Assembly (NCBI GenBank): GCA_963971225.1
Contig: OZ020269.1
Coordinates: forward strand, 4,030,001 to 4,094,000
From: Melieria omissa
Taxonomy: Eukaryota; Arthropoda; Insecta; Diptera; Ulidiidae
Direction of reading: 5' to 3'
DNA: 64,000 nt
Shown one piece after another: positions 34,621 through 47,916 of this stretch (the first letter of the stretch is position 1; each line of letters starts with the position of its first letter). A model generated the notes under the pieces. That model saw only the letters and a list, made by a program, of their open reading frames with translations. It made no database searches and was not told the DNA's origin. Both the position numbers and the translations under genes were made by a program.

Positions 34621-35352
34621 CAAGGTCGTATGTAGCGCCTATGAAACCGGTAATTATTTTTGAAAAAACACGTTTATTGTGAGGAAATGATTACAATTTT
34701 ATTCTTCAAAGTAATGGCCATCGCTAGCTACACATTTTTCCCATCTCTCAGGCAATTTATGGATGCCTCGCCAAAAAAATGTTTCGTCTTTTGCCTGAAA
34801 TCAATCATCGATCCATTTTTTGACTTCTGCGTGAGAATTGAAGCGCCGTTCCGTTAATGCGTGGCCCATCGATGCGAACATGTGATAATCCGAAGGCGCC
34901 AAGTCTGGTGAGTAAGCCGCATGAGCAAGAGCTTCCCAGTTGTACGATGCAACCAATTCTTTGGTGGCTCTAGTGCGGTGTGGTGGTGCGTTGTCATCGA
35001 GGAAAATCACTTTGTGTTGCCTGGCTTCATATTCTGGGCGTTTTTGGCGTATAGCACGGTTCAAATCGGCCAATTGTTGTTGGTAACGTTCACCGTTAAC
35101 CGTTTCACCAGGTTTGAGAAAGCGTTTTTCTTCAAATGGTAACATAAAATTAACTGTGTCCGCAAATCGTAATTTGTAGGCACGTAATCCGACATTTTCC
35201 GGAGCGTCAAACAATGCGTTGTTGGATGAAACTTGACAAATTGTGAACTGAATATTGTTGACATATGACAGAAAAAGTAAACATGACATTTGGTACGGTT
35301 CCGAAGTTTATAAATATTCGGCTATTTACCGCTATCATAGGCGCATACCTGG
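34621..35352 (-). mobile_element. Internally deleted mariner, TA-flanked, nested in a SINE
   Basis: The inverted ends are CAAGGTCGTATGTAGCGCCT (34621) and, read inward from 35352, CCAGGTATGCGCCTATGATA; they share AGGT...GCGCCTATGA.A.CGGTAA. The flanks are TA on both sides (34619-34620 and 35353-35354), the mariner target. At 732 bp it is well short of the usual 1.3 kb. It encodes the start and the end of a Mos1-like transposase on the minus strand with the middle missing, which places it in the mauritiana-type lineage by sequence resemblance. Confidence 0.85.
34699..35195 (-). pseudogene. Mariner transposase remnant, internally deleted (DD34D)
   Basis: The ATG at 35195 starts MSDYVPTNYDLRTQLILCYH followed by LKKNAF, close to the N-terminus of Mos1-type transposases. 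Near 35120 it jumps, with a frame change, to FLKPGETVNGERYQQQLADL, which in the full protein lies some 200 residues later. The second catalytic Asp is in LDDNAPPH and the third in SPDLAPSDYH, with 34 residues between them, as in true mariners (DD34D). The first Asp is in the deleted part. A TGG to TGA change interrupts IDDWF near 34795, after which FQAKDETFFWRGIHKLPERW and ...SDGHYFEE continue to the TAA at 34701-34699. It cannot make an active enzyme. Confidence 0.9.
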
Positions 35353-38300
35353 TAGACGAGTTTTTCACCAGCCCGAGCTAGGTTTCAAACCTAGGGCCCG
35401 GCCTACCCATTGTATTGTAGAATACATTTTTTAACTTAGCGGATAAAAACACAGATGTGAAACTCTAACAATGACCAGGATCAGCCTTTACAGATTATTA
35501 TTTTCTCATTTTTTATTTTGGTTATATGGCGTGAAAAGTTCGAAAGCTCCAACATGGCTCCAACCATGTCGAGGTTGGCTACCAGTCTGTCAACTTGTCA
35601 GCTCTTCTTTGGCAGGAATTGTCTTTTAATTAAAACTAATTACTACTAATTCAGATGGAAGACAAAAGCGCCTCGTGTGCCTTTGCTTCGGCACACTGCA
35701 GTCACCTGAAAGCGATTTGCACAATCAACACCTGGCTTAATGCTCGGTCCCCGCCGGTCCTGCGCCCTAAACCCAGGAGTGCAAGTAATGAGAAGGCTTT
35801 GCACGTTTTGCGGTCTGGCAGAAATGTAAATAAATTCGTGTGGTCTGATTGAAACAATGAAATTACGACTGTTCCGTCTGTGGAGTGCGGCCACCCATTG
35901 CCGACTACACTGTTGTGCGGTGGGAGGAGTGTGCGAAGCGTCAGGATGGAATATCAAAGGCGACGGCACTCGAGCTATGCAACCGGAATGCGACATGTTG
36001 CTTTCACTATGCGCTGTCCGCGCCGCTGCTGCCATTGCCAGTGCATCATTATCGATCCCATCTACGGTATTTTCCGCTGTCTGCTTTGATATTCAAGTCG
36101 TGCGGCGGCTGCAAGCGCTTTTACCAGTTTTCAGAATAGCTGGCAACAACAAATAGTGCAACTATTGGTTTCGATGACGAGTTCGGGAGCTAAACCGAAT
36201 CGACTGCTGACAGCTGACATCTGCCGCTGACACTGAGATGGATGTTTGGCGGCACTTTGCTGCTATCAGAGCGACACTGTCAAAGAGTTGCCAATTGCAC
36301 ACACGCACTCATTACAGAAGAGGTGGAGGAGGAAACGAGGTCGCTTAGGTCCTTAATGCGCCTTAAAGGATAGTTTCCCTTCAATTTTCCGCTCAACTTG
36401 TGTGCCGGCGAGCAAAGTGCAGCAAAAATGAAATAAAATGAACGAGTACTTATTTCCTTTCCTGGTTTGCCTGAAAAACAAGCAAACCAACGGCGGTGCA
36501 CTTCAGTTGACCGAATTCTGACTGGCAGAGGCCAGAGCCGCGACCGTTGCTGAGACGAAGAGTCGGACAACAGGCAAACGACAGGGCAATGTCGTTTGCT
36601 TTTCGGCTTTTAGATACAAAATCTGATTGCAACGGCTGTAATTTCTCCCGAGAAAGCTGTGCATTCCGAATGATCATCTCGGACGGCTAATGCGCTCATT
36701 GTATGTGAGTGTGTGATTGAGTGTGCAAGGAGATAGACACAATTTCTCGAGTATGCGGCAGCTGCGGGCCCTGGTTTACTTGTCACACGATTCATGCAAG
36801 TTTGCGGATGGCATTGAGTTGTTTACCTTTGGTTGTAGATAAGACGCGGTTATGAGGAACGGCGACAACTTGGAAATAAATAGTTGAACTGCGATGCAAC
36901 GCAAAATTCCAAGCGGAAGACAAGACAAACTGGGTGACTGAGTGAGTAGACAACTTGATAGAAACAAGTTAGAAATAGTTTATTTGTTGAAGAGACGCCC
37001 TGGATACTTCAAAGCCTGAACATAGTGTAGCGCACAAAATTAAGAGGATACGGTTTGCACTTTTCGGCGAACGAAACGAGTTGGATTATTTGAGTTCTGA
37101 TTCTATTCAGTCTAAAAAATAATGACAATAATGAGGAATTGTGCGTGAAATCCTACCATATTTTTTTGTGGCTCAAGACCGCATGATTCGAAATCTTTTG
37201 TTACTTTTAGAAATTCCTCTTCTTTCCTCGACATAACGATCCGTTACCGGACCAAAAAAAAACGACAGGGCGTCCTCAACTTGGTCCTTCCACCGGAGTC
37301 CTTCCATCTCCTTCTCCCCCGGTGCTTCATCGTCCCTACCGAGGAACAAGTAAACGTAGCCGCTGAATGTTGGTTCCATAGAAATTATAGAAATTCTTCA
37401 GATCCCAATTCTTACTCTATTGAAATCTTTTATCGAACGGTCTATGCCAACATTTAGTATATTTGACCCTGTAAAGTGATTTTTAGCGTCTCGGCCATAC
37501 AACTCAACGCTGCTGTTCCGTGAAAATGTGAGAGCTCCAGCTTTCGCATAGCGTTTGCACGTTTACCCCATTTTCGCGGGCGGCGCTGACTGACTGTTTC
37601 CTTGTCATGAAACTGCCACTTTGCTCCGGTTGCACTTGTCGCCGCACCCATTTCGGGGCATATGCTTAAACGAAAGCAACAACACCTTGTGTTGGAGCCG
37701 CGCCGGACGATGGGCGCTGCAAAAGCGCACAGTCAACCCTCGTGTTTCAGTTTTTGTGTTTGGTTTGCGCCACCCCATTTTTTGTGAAAGATGTTAAATG
37801 TTGAAAAATTTTTGGATGTAGATGTAGAATATTTACTCGTTGAAGATGTATGTAAAAATAATGGGGTCATATGTCACAGAGCACTACAGACTTTTATATA
37901 GAATTACTAGGCATGGGCAGAGCATTGCAAGTTGCAAGTTTAGTTATGAGTGTTTTTGTCTGGTGAACTCTTCAAATTTCGATTAGAGCTACAAGAAAAT
38001 CTCTTAAGTGTGACGTGTGCGTTTTCCGAACATCCTTCGAGTTGTTTGCATAATACAATTAACACGTTAAGAACATAAATTCCCATAATTTCGCATATTT
38101 TTCCTCACACATTTTTCTGTCATCGGACGAGCGATACTGCCACGTTTGCTGCTGACAACTTCGTAGCTTGTAGCACAACGCGGTCTGCTTTGCGGCAGGA
38201 CAACTTCGTATTCAGGTCTTTATTCGCCAGTTGCGCCTGCACGTCCTCGCTTCTGCCATACAGCGGGTTTTTTAGTCTCCACGTTATGTCCTCATTTTGT

Positions 38301-38923
38301 CGCTTTTCATGCGTTGCACGTGCTTGCTGCGTTGTGTGGTTATTGCAACTGCTGTCTGTGTTGTTGTTGTTGGTGTTGTTATCTTCATCTTGCCATTTCG
38401 TCAAAAGCATGTGTTGTGTTGCATTACGACTGCACTCAAAAATGCCATCTTGCATACGCAGACGCCGGCTGCCTCGGCACACACCCAGACAAGCACGCAG
38501 ACGCATAATTGCGTTCAATGCACGTAACGCAAACACACATCTGGTGGGAATGTGTGTGTTTGTGGAGGGAAGTGAAATTGCGTGCGCGTTATTAGCTTCA
38601 CTGGAGAAGTGAGGGCATTCATGGTTACCGGCCAAAATATGTAAATTTCAACGTGCCACTTGCAGTAAGGCAGTGGGTGGGCGGAGCTCGGGGCACTCCG
38701 TAGACGGACAGATAGCAACCGGCATGCAACCAACACACTCATACTTACATGTGTACACAGCAACACAAACACAAGGCGGTCGTTGGGATCCGCGGGGATA
38801 AGGGGGTGTTTACATCAGCGTTTTGGCTCACCCGAAGCTGTTCGATGAAACATTTGTTGCTTTAGTTCGCTCCTGAAGTCATATGTTATACGGGACTGCA
38901 TATATGCTTGTTGGTGTACATAC

Positions 38924-38960
38924 ACACACACACACATATATATGGTATATATATATATTT
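38924..38960. repeat. (CA)n(TA)n microsatellite
   Basis: CA run passing into TA repeats with one GG interruption. Confidence 0.9.
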
Positions 38961-39238
38961 GTTTGATTGTTTTAGTGCGAGCAGCGCGGCAAGCGTCGAG
39001 TGCGGGCGTAACTTTAGAGTAATGCGTTTCCTTCCGCCTTAGACGCGATGGCCTGGCTTTCTCTTTCTTCTCCTGTTTCACTCGAGCGCACGCTTTCCAT
39101 GCAGCAGCGTACGCGCGTGAATATGCGCGGATTAGCCGTCGACGTGTTTTTGACTTATTTCCGCTCACACACACACACACACACATACACCAACCTGCTG
39201 CTTGTACGCACATTTGGCTAACATGTATTGGAGCTTAA

Positions 39239-39606
39239 AAATGATTCCACTACCGAATAAAACAACAGCAGCAACAATGGAAGGGGATGGCGGTAATAAC
39301 AACATCAACAATAACAGCAAGCGACAAGTTGAATACATCGAACCAGCAGGCAACGGTTGCTGGCGCCGCAACAAAGCCTTTGCCGCAAGCAACAAAAACA
39401 GCAGCAGCAGCAACAGCAACGACGTCGCCAACAATTTCCAGCTGCTGCACGTACTCACGCTTACGCTTATCCTTTCTTTGTTCTGCTCGTATTTATATTT
39501 CTTCCTCTTCCGGACGCTGCACGCGCTGGCAACTTGCGAAATTGCGCTTCCAAAGTTAAAGTCACAATTTTCGTTGCGTGTCGGTGGCGGCGGCAGCTGT
39601 TGTTGA
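39239..39606 (+). other. Candidate coding exon: Asn/Ser-rich leader and one membrane segment
   Basis: From the ATG at 39241 the frame reads MIPLPNKTTAATMEGDGG, then Asn- and Ser-rich runs, VEYIEPAGNGCWRRNKAF, and a hydrophobic stretch LLHVLTLTLILSLFCSYLYF of about 23 residues, ending with TGA near 39604. The order, a polar homopolymer-rich N-terminus and a single membrane anchor, is common in fly type II membrane proteins. Against coding, CAA/CAG tracts generate such sequences by chance and the minus strand is also open here. No family is recognised. Confidence 0.25.
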
Positions 39607-42600
39607 TGTACTCGCAAAATTTAATGGAGACATGAAAAACTTGTAAATTAATTTTGGAAAATCTCAGCTAGCTAGAAGTGGATTGGATCAGAGAGCTGAA
39701 GTGTGTTTTTTAAGAAATTGTTTTGTCTGCAACACTCAACGAGAAATTACTGTGTTCGGATATCGTAAAACGGTAAATGTTATTGTGAATTCAAATATTG
39801 TAGAACATTTAGTTACTTTGAACGAAAAAATAATATGAAACATTTAAATTTAAAACTGAATTGATTGACATGAAATTTGTAAATAGTGATAAGGACTATG
39901 TACAAAATCCGGTTACTCTGTGAAGAACAACTAAACAAGTGTTGACCACAGTTACGAATGCAGCTGTATTTGGATATTCGGTTCTATGACGAGTACCCAG
40001 ATTTTGCCTAAAGCTCCACTTTCTGACCGTCTCGCCATTTTAGTTTAAAAATCAACAACAAAAACAAACTCAGCTGCATTTCACTGCTGATGCCAATGAT
40101 TAATGGTTCGCAAATGAAATCGCGACCGATTTTGCAAAAATCCAATCCATGGATTTCGCTGCGCGAACGACAAATGACGACTGTCAAGAGCGCGTACGAC
40201 ATTTGATCTCTTGTTCTACGTTTTGGCATTTTGTTTGGTTGTTGCTCATTTGTTCAATCGAATTTGTTTTAATTAACCTAAACAACCGAAAATGTTTTCA
40301 CACGCAAAAGTTTGAAATTGTTGCCGCGGAAATTGAAATGAAAAATTTTAATTACTAACCACAGACCATAACGGACACAGCAACCGACAATCACCAGCAA
40401 CCGACAACCACCAAAACAACAACGCTGTGCCACTAAAATTAATAGTTGCCGTCAGGCCAACGTGCGACCCGAACGAAATTTAAAACATTCACACCCACAC
40501 ACATACACATACACACAAAAATACACAAAACAGCAATGATCAGAAGGTGTTGAGAATAATGCGTCCTTGCTGCTGTATCCTTGAATTGCCCGGCGCTTAG
40601 TGTAAGCAGCAACAACGAACAAAATCCGACCACAGAAATTTCGCTCGGTTGGTTTGAGGACCACAGAATGGCGCAGGGCGGTGGGCGAACGCCGAATGTA
40701 CTCGTAAAAACTTCAAACATTTGTATTCATTAATTTTAAGCCGGGCCAGCACTAACGCTGCGGGAAACAGCAGCAACAACAGCAACAATCAGTCGAGCCA
40801 AAAATTACCACACTACAGGCGGCCGCCGGACTGCGGAGGACGGGAGCGCGCATGCGAGCAGCACGAATGCGGATATGTTGTTGGATCAGGCGGAAGTACG
40901 CGCTCGCGTACCGACTGATACCGCATAGATACGCGCGCCGCGCGAACACCGCTGCCAATGCGAATGCCAACTTATTATCTGCGGCCGTTGTACGCGGACA
41001 CGTTCCCGTTTCGTGACTTTTCGCAATAAAATCTTATTAGCGCGCCGCAGCCGCAGACGCAGCTCGACTTGGAGGCCAACTGCGTCACTGCCGCCGCTGG
41101 CGCTTCCAGCTATGATGCCATAAAAGTGGTTGTAGACAACAATAACAACAAAAGCGATAGCGAGAGCTGCGAAAAACGTTGAGCGAAAGGGTGGACGAGT
41201 GTAATTTCAAATAAAAAAGTTCCAAAGGACGAAAATGCGCAGGGCGAATCATCGGAAACGGGAGCCGGAAACCAAGCATGAAACCAGCTGGCGCACGCTT
41301 AAAGTAACGGCTTAAAGCGCCGCACAGGCAGATACTTTGCAGCAAAATTGAAACGGTCAGTCAGCTGAGCTAATGGCGCTGACCAGTCACGAGACTGGTC
41401 GAACGTCTGGAGCCTATGCGCCATCAACGTCGAAAGCAATAATAATGTGTAATTGCGGCAACGGCTGTCGGAGAAGAACGGCAGCAACAGGAACCACAAA
41501 CCAAAGTTTGCCGCAAACAGCGGCGAGACTGTCAATTAGGCGGAGTAAACGCTGCTGTGGCGGACGCAGTGTAATTTATCTTGCGGTTTTCACACCAAAT
41601 ACAATCATTATTATTTATTGTAATGAAAATTTTTGGTTATAATGTGACAGCAACAGTTGCCAGAACATATTGAAATATTAATATTTTTTTTTGGAGGAAA
41701 CTCCACTAAATACTAAAAATACTAAAAGTAATCGGAAAACGAGATGACATGTTTGTCCGTCCATCCGTAATCCATACCTTGTTATGTTTTTTCTAATTAT
41801 TCGCCGAATTCGGCTAAGAATTGACGAAGAAAGAGACTTCGCCGAGGCAAACAATTTTCAATATTTTTGTTGGTGGAAAGCGTACGCAACAATTTGTGGG
41901 CTGTTTTCTTCATTACCGGTTCATACTTTCGAAAGGGGTAAAAGTAGAAACTTGGGCGCCGCGTTTTATGATTTTTCATTTAATCGGCGCTGCGGATATT
42001 TTCTTGGAGCTGCAATTTTGAAGCTTGCGTGATGCCGTGAAATTTCCAGTGTTTGCGCCACTGTCATTAAAGCACTACTCTCTTGCGTCAGTGCCGCAAC
42101 CACATAACACAGTAAACTACTATTACAGCAACCGCTGCTGTTGTTGTTGTTGCTGGCACCAGCAGCAATTTGAATCGCCAGTAAGTTGCCCGCAATTTTG
42201 CGCTCCCTACACGCCTCGCTGCCATTTTGGCCAACTTTGCTAATGGAAACCCTTGAAATGGCTATTAATAAAAATACACTAACTTCCGCTCCTGCGCCGA
42301 CCGCTGCGTCTCGACCATGCGGCTATTTTCTGGTCAACATCGCCAATTGTGCCGGAATGCGATAAACAATTTTTTTGCAGTTTGTTTGAAGGGAAGGAAA
42401 AAGTTGCTCTGCGAGAAATAATTTCAGTCTCGTGGTGCGTCCTTGCTGCCGCGTGGCCAGTCGGAGGCAGGAGAAATCATTATTAAAATAGATAATCGCC
42501 TCGGCGAGCGCGTTGACACAAATCGTGTTTACTCTCGCAAAGTGTTCCGGCCATTTCCGAAACACATTAACGCGCCCTGAACGTGTTTTGCGGCGAATTT

Positions 42601-45600
42601 TTATTGGATTTATGTGCAAATTCAGTTTGAGTTTGAGTTGCCGCTGGTGGAGGAGGAGCAGCAAATTACTATTTTGAAGCGGTTGAGTGTGTTTGCAGAA
42701 GGCAATTATTCGCCGAAACGAAAATAAAGCAAGTGAATGAATGACACTTGGCCGCGTCACGTCACAGGCGGCGGAAAAGCAACAACACTTGAAGGATCTA
42801 CGTTGTTTTTCAATGCGAGATTTATGGGATGCTTCCGTCTGCCGCGAAAATATCCGGCACCGAGCAGTTAACAACAATGAAATATGCCCAAAGTTTGTGT
42901 ACAATGATTGGACTTGTTGGGCTAATCATCTTTAATCGAGAATTTATGTCAGCATAAAGGGAGGCTGGGAGGGGGAGGTAGAAAAGCGATACAATGTAAT
43001 GCGATACTCGATTCGGCTTTCAAGATATTTCAAAGTAGCTTGTTGCGTGTTATTGCCGTTGATGTGGTTGTTGCTGTTTTCTCGTAAGTATGTTACCTGT
43101 GTGCTTGTGTGTGTACAATTGATCAAACCACAAACATTTCCGTTAAAAGCATTGAAGCCTCATTGAAAACATTCCAAGTAGATATCAATACAAGCGAAAC
43201 GAACTATTGTACAACAACAACACAAACACACCATAAGAGACCCATTAGGAAAAATGTCTGAATTGGTTGGTTGGTTGGTACATGGATTCAGCCAAATGAA
43301 ATGATTCGAGAGATAAATGTTGTAGGCTGCACAGCAAAAAAACACGAAGTACCAAAATATCCTTCTGCAGTGGAAGCAAGGAGCGTGTTGAAGAAAAATA
43401 CAGCTGAATGTGTTTTGGTCAACAAGCAGTGTTTTGTCTGTCTATCTTTCTTTCTACGTATCTACTCAAGATTAAAGAGGGCGCTGAGCACAGCTTTCCA
43501 CCTGCACTCAAGTTGTGTCAGCCCATTCCTACCGGAAGTCCCTGATGAAGATTCACAAATGTTGTTTTCTTTAAATTAGCTACTTGTGTGAAGAACTGCA
43601 GTCGGCTGATATTTCCTACAGGGTCGGGCCTGCACTTCAGCCCATTGTCACGTAATATATATATACACACACACACCTCAACACATGCTTTGTGTGCGTG
43701 TGTGTACGGCAAATGCCTTTCAGACGCCGACGCAAAATGAACGCCGTGATTTCAAAGTGTAAAAAATGTTGCCTTTTATGATAAACGCAAATTGATAAGC
43801 AGTTTCCGCGCTGCAGCGTCAGGCGTCGGAAAATCCTCAAAGTGTTGGAAGCAAAAAAGAAAAAATCGTAACGCACAAACGGAAATAGCGACAACGGCAG
43901 CAACTCTGCAGCAGCATGGGGCAGTGTCGTTGACACCGTGTGTGGGCCAACAAAAATGCTGGCAGGAATTCAAATGGAAATGAAATATTCGCCGCGTTCA
44001 ACGCCTTTTCCAACAAGTCGAAGTCGACAAACAAATGGAAAAATAAACGTCAAAAATACATGCAAATAGAAACTGCCGCGCGAAAGTGTGTCAGCGGCAG
44101 GTGGGGCTTGGCGTGTGCATGTGTTGTGCCAACTGCGGCAAGACGAATGACCTTTTTAACGTGCACCACAACACACATCCACACCCATACCCACACCCAA
44201 TTTTCTGCTCGTGTCTGTTGTCTGCGATTTCATTCAGCCCTCCTACCTCCGGCTGTCCTCAAGCCGTCGCATAGAAAATCAGTTTTGATTTGTTCTTCCG
44301 GCCGTCGCTGCAGATGCTGATTAGAAATCATTGATAAAATAGCATACTTTGTGGCGTCCGTTAGTGCCAGTGTGCGATGGGTCCTTCGCTCCACTTCGGC
44401 TCTGTGTCGTGTTCTGTTTCTTATTGTGTGCCATTTGTTCTTGATTTCGACGATTTGCTTTGCCTCTTTTCGTTTCTGGCTCGAACGGCTTTGTTGTCGA
44501 TGAGTAGGTTGACATTTATTTGACACTTGTAAATGTCATATGGGACCAATGAGTACTGGATGCCAGACAGCATCATGATAGCAGTTAATAAGGGAACGCT
44601 GAGACACAATGCGAGAGGTTGGAGTTCGGGCTGTCGAACCCGGTGCAATTGTGGCCAATTGTTTGTGCTCAGCAAAATTGGATTAAAGTGGAATTTTGAA
44701 TTCAAGTGGAACGTTCAGCTTAGTGAACCTGGAGACCGATTCAGTGGACGGTGATTGATTTATAGTAAATTGCTAGACGTGCAAGCGCAACTACAAATTT
44801 TTTTCACCTGGGAATTTTTATTCAGTACCATCTAAGGACTTTTTGACTGCCGTCTATTCGTAACATAATAGAATTTCAAAATTTTGTGAAACTGCAAAAC
44901 CACTGGGACGATGTGGAATTAAAAGATTGTGTAAATAATTGATGACATTCAAGATTGATTCGATCGCTCATGAATCATGCTCGGCCGACTCCATTTTGCT
45001 TTTTACCCAAGTGTGCTTGCTTGAATGTGTGTGCGCGTGTGTGGACATTTGCAGCGTTGTTCGCATTTGACGCACTTGCAGCATTTTGCTAGCATATTGT
45101 TGATTAAGTTCGGCATCTTATTCAAGTGTTTGAATATTAGCTAAAGGCAGAATTTTAGCCGTCAATTAGTGTGGCCAATTACGAGCCGAACGCAGTCGCC
45201 TGTGCGAATAACTAAGCGCAACCGAGCATGGCCAGGTTTGTCAATTAAATTTATTAATTAAACATGAAACGAAGACAACGCCAAACAAAACTGCTGAAGT
45301 TTGTGTGTGTGTATGTAAATAGAATTTAAACCATCGATAAGTGCCTACCGACTCACTAAGCACTGCTTGTTGTAGTTGTAGCTGCAGAGTAGCAAAGCAC
45401 TCAACGCTTGTTGTAATCAAAGTGGGCGTTGAGCTGGGCTGGGACACGCATACACATGCAGAAATACTATATAAACTGAAGGGCCGAAGCCGAGTGCCAC
45501 AGTGTCGGTGTGCTGCCCATCGAGCCTAGTCTGCTGCTTAGTTTGGTGGGTGTGTGCCTAACCCTGCGCGTGTATGTATGTGTGTTGGTGTGTTCATAAA

Positions 45601-45691
45601 ACTCGCAATAGATTCGAACACAAAAAGTTCGTAGCAACAGCAGCGATTGTTTTCATTTTGCCAGCCATAAAGGATAATAACCAATGCTACG

Positions 45692-45712
45692 CACACACAC
45701 ACACACACACAC
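45692..45712. repeat. (CA)10 microsatellite
   Basis: Uninterrupted CA run. Confidence 0.95.
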
Positions 45713-47068
45713 ATTTGCATAGACGTTGTATAATACACAGCGAGCTTACGCGCTCCTGCCACTTACATATGGACCAGTTTAGTCACTTTATGCCCACTCG
45801 ACCAAGCAACAATAAAGTTGGCCGGTACAGCCAGAGTGCCCGAGTGTCTGACTGGCTGTGTACTGGCCGATTGGCCCAATTCGAGCTGTGCGTGGTTATC
45901 GTTCGTAATCTGATGTTTATGCATTTATTTGGGCGCATTTGCTGCGGCTGGTTGTAGGTGAGTGTGATTCGGATCGCATTAAATCGGTTTCGCTATTCGT
46001 ACATATCACGTCGTTGCCGATGCAACAATAAGCCTGAAAGTCGTAGTGTGTAACTTTGGCAATGAATGCAAATGTGGATTGGACTGTCCCTCTTGGGATA
46101 GTGCTACAACTACAAATATAATATAGAGAGTGTCAGTTAAACACATTTTTTTTAACACTTTGGGCCATGTGAGATTGCAACATTGCTCTTTTAAATGCTA
46201 AAAAGAAATACATTAAAACCGACTAATAATAATAAATAACATTAAATATAAATTAAATTAAAAACAAAAATACTATTATGTATTATTCTCTATGCATTGT
46301 CTACAGAGTCTAAAGGTACCGGGGACTGAGACTGGTCATTTCTTCATTGAGTGAACTCAGGTCTCAAGTCACAGTCTTTCTTTGAGCTTTTGAGTTATCT
46401 TGTCTTGTTCGAATGTATGACATCTGTTCACATAAGTTTGTTTTAGTATGTAAGTATAGTGCGCTGTATTTTCAAAGGTTTTTTTCGCGCTGCCAATAAT
46501 TTTTAAACGATAGCTAATGCGACACCTGGGCTGACAGTTGCCGGAAATTGTAAAAAGTTTTCTTTGCAATGAAACTAATAAAAACTACTATCCTTTTTTG
46601 ATTTTTTTTATAATTACAAACCACATCCAATTTATGTGGGAATAGTACTTTACAGGCAGATACGTTGCACACGGAAACTGAATAGTCAGAGACATATTGT
46701 TCAAGTTGTCCTTAATTTGTTTGTCTTAAAACTTCGGTGAAATAAAAATCTGAATACTGCAAGTTGCAGAATTAGAACATTTTGTGGACTGGACAGCTGC
46801 AGGTTTTCATTGAAAATTTCGGGTAAACTATTTCTGGTTAAAACACACACATACACATAAGTAGTATGTTTGACCGGAAATGTGCACAAGACCACACTAA
46901 TCCTTTCGTAATGCACAAAGCAAATGCGTTGAGCTCCTAATTTATTAAATCCGCCAGCGCCCACAATTTGCGCTAAAAGCATTTTGCTTTATTCGTACTT
47001 GATTAGCCGGCATGAGGTGCATTTGTGTGAGTAGTTGCAAAAATGCAAATACGAGTACACTCGTGTAC

Positions 47069-47088
47069 GTGTGTGTGTGTGTGTGTGT
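47069..47088. repeat. (GT)10 microsatellite
   Basis: Uninterrupted GT run. Confidence 0.9.
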
Positions 47089-47916
47089 ATGCATTAATGC
47101 AAAGTTTAATATTTGAATATGTGTGCGTTCTTTGTAAAATTCTACACGGAGTTAATGAAGAATATTCTTGGAGAGTGAAGATTTAATTAGTTCCTTTTAT
47201 TGCTGCCGAACATATTCAATTATTTGTGTGTGTGTGTTTCTGTGAATTGCATATTCAATTAGTAAACGGTTAATTGGCAAGCGTGAGGTAATTGCTTCAA
47301 GGCAATTGCAAATTCCTTTTTAATCCATTTCGTTCTTGTGCAACGATGAGTTTAAAGAAATTTACACAACGTAAAAATTTTCATAAAAATTGGTCTATAG
47401 CGAACGCAATCGATTGATGCAGTTTTACTATCTACGCTTCAACATTCAGCATAAAATTTCGAGTAATTAAAAAAACTGTACTTGGTCGCATAAAGGAAAA
47501 CGTAAGATATGTAGCACACAAAAAGTTTCGCTCGTTTCAAGTAGAAATCACATCAAGGATGCCATTTGCGGCTGCCAGGCAGAATTCGCACATTTGCATA
47601 AAAGCGCTGCACCCGCGACCGTCTGGGCGCGTTCTTGGAAAAATCTACGCAAATGAGTGCAGAAATTCAACGGCAGAAAACTCTCACGTGCGACACAGAG
47701 TCGGCTGGCAAAGCGTAATGGCTCGAACACATTCAAAACGGCAGCGACACGGCTACACAACTTCAAAATGGCATCGGCTTCGACCGTCGCTTTGTAAGTA
47801 GTCAACTACGTGATTTAACATCATCAGAATCATATATTTTGAGCTGCTAAGCACAAGTTTTTAGTGCTTGCGCACTTCCTCTATTAAGCATTGGTCTATA
47901 TCAATTTATCCTTCTA

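Larger units (their letters stand above)
34495..35413 (-). mobile_element. tRNA-derived SINE copy, interrupted by a mariner
   Basis: Read on the minus strand, 35413-35353 matches the tRNA-like head and following GGCTGGTGAAAAACTCGTCT of the copy at 61958, with a recognisable B box at 35391-35381 (GGTTTGAAACC). The element then resumes at 34620 with ACTTCTTTCGTTATCCACAT and runs through AACAGTGTTGCATACACA to TGTGGTATCACAATG (34541-34527) and the end AGGCAGCCACTACAACCT (34495). The middle is shorter than in the 61958 copy by about 200 bp. The break is the mariner at 34621-35352. The 5' part of the tRNA-like head is diverged, so the left limit is approximate. Confidence 0.75.
35414..47916. other. 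Non-coding stretch
   Basis: No gene is recognised apart from one weak exon candidate (39239-39606). CA, GT and TA microsatellites occur at about 38924-38960, 39169-39186, 40490-40518, 43662-43678, 45692-45712 and 47069-47088. CAA/CAG triplets are concentrated at 39260-39420 and 40770-40800. A GC-rich tract at 40810-41110 has no convincing frame. Confidence 0.6.

Noticed and set aside
37173..37379. Minus-strand frame with GLRWKDQVEDAL, similar to the last residues of some LINE ORFs (RWKDQVE..L)
   Set aside because: Only about ten residues resemble the motif, with no reverse transcriptase, tail or flanking support; too weak to call a LINE fragment.
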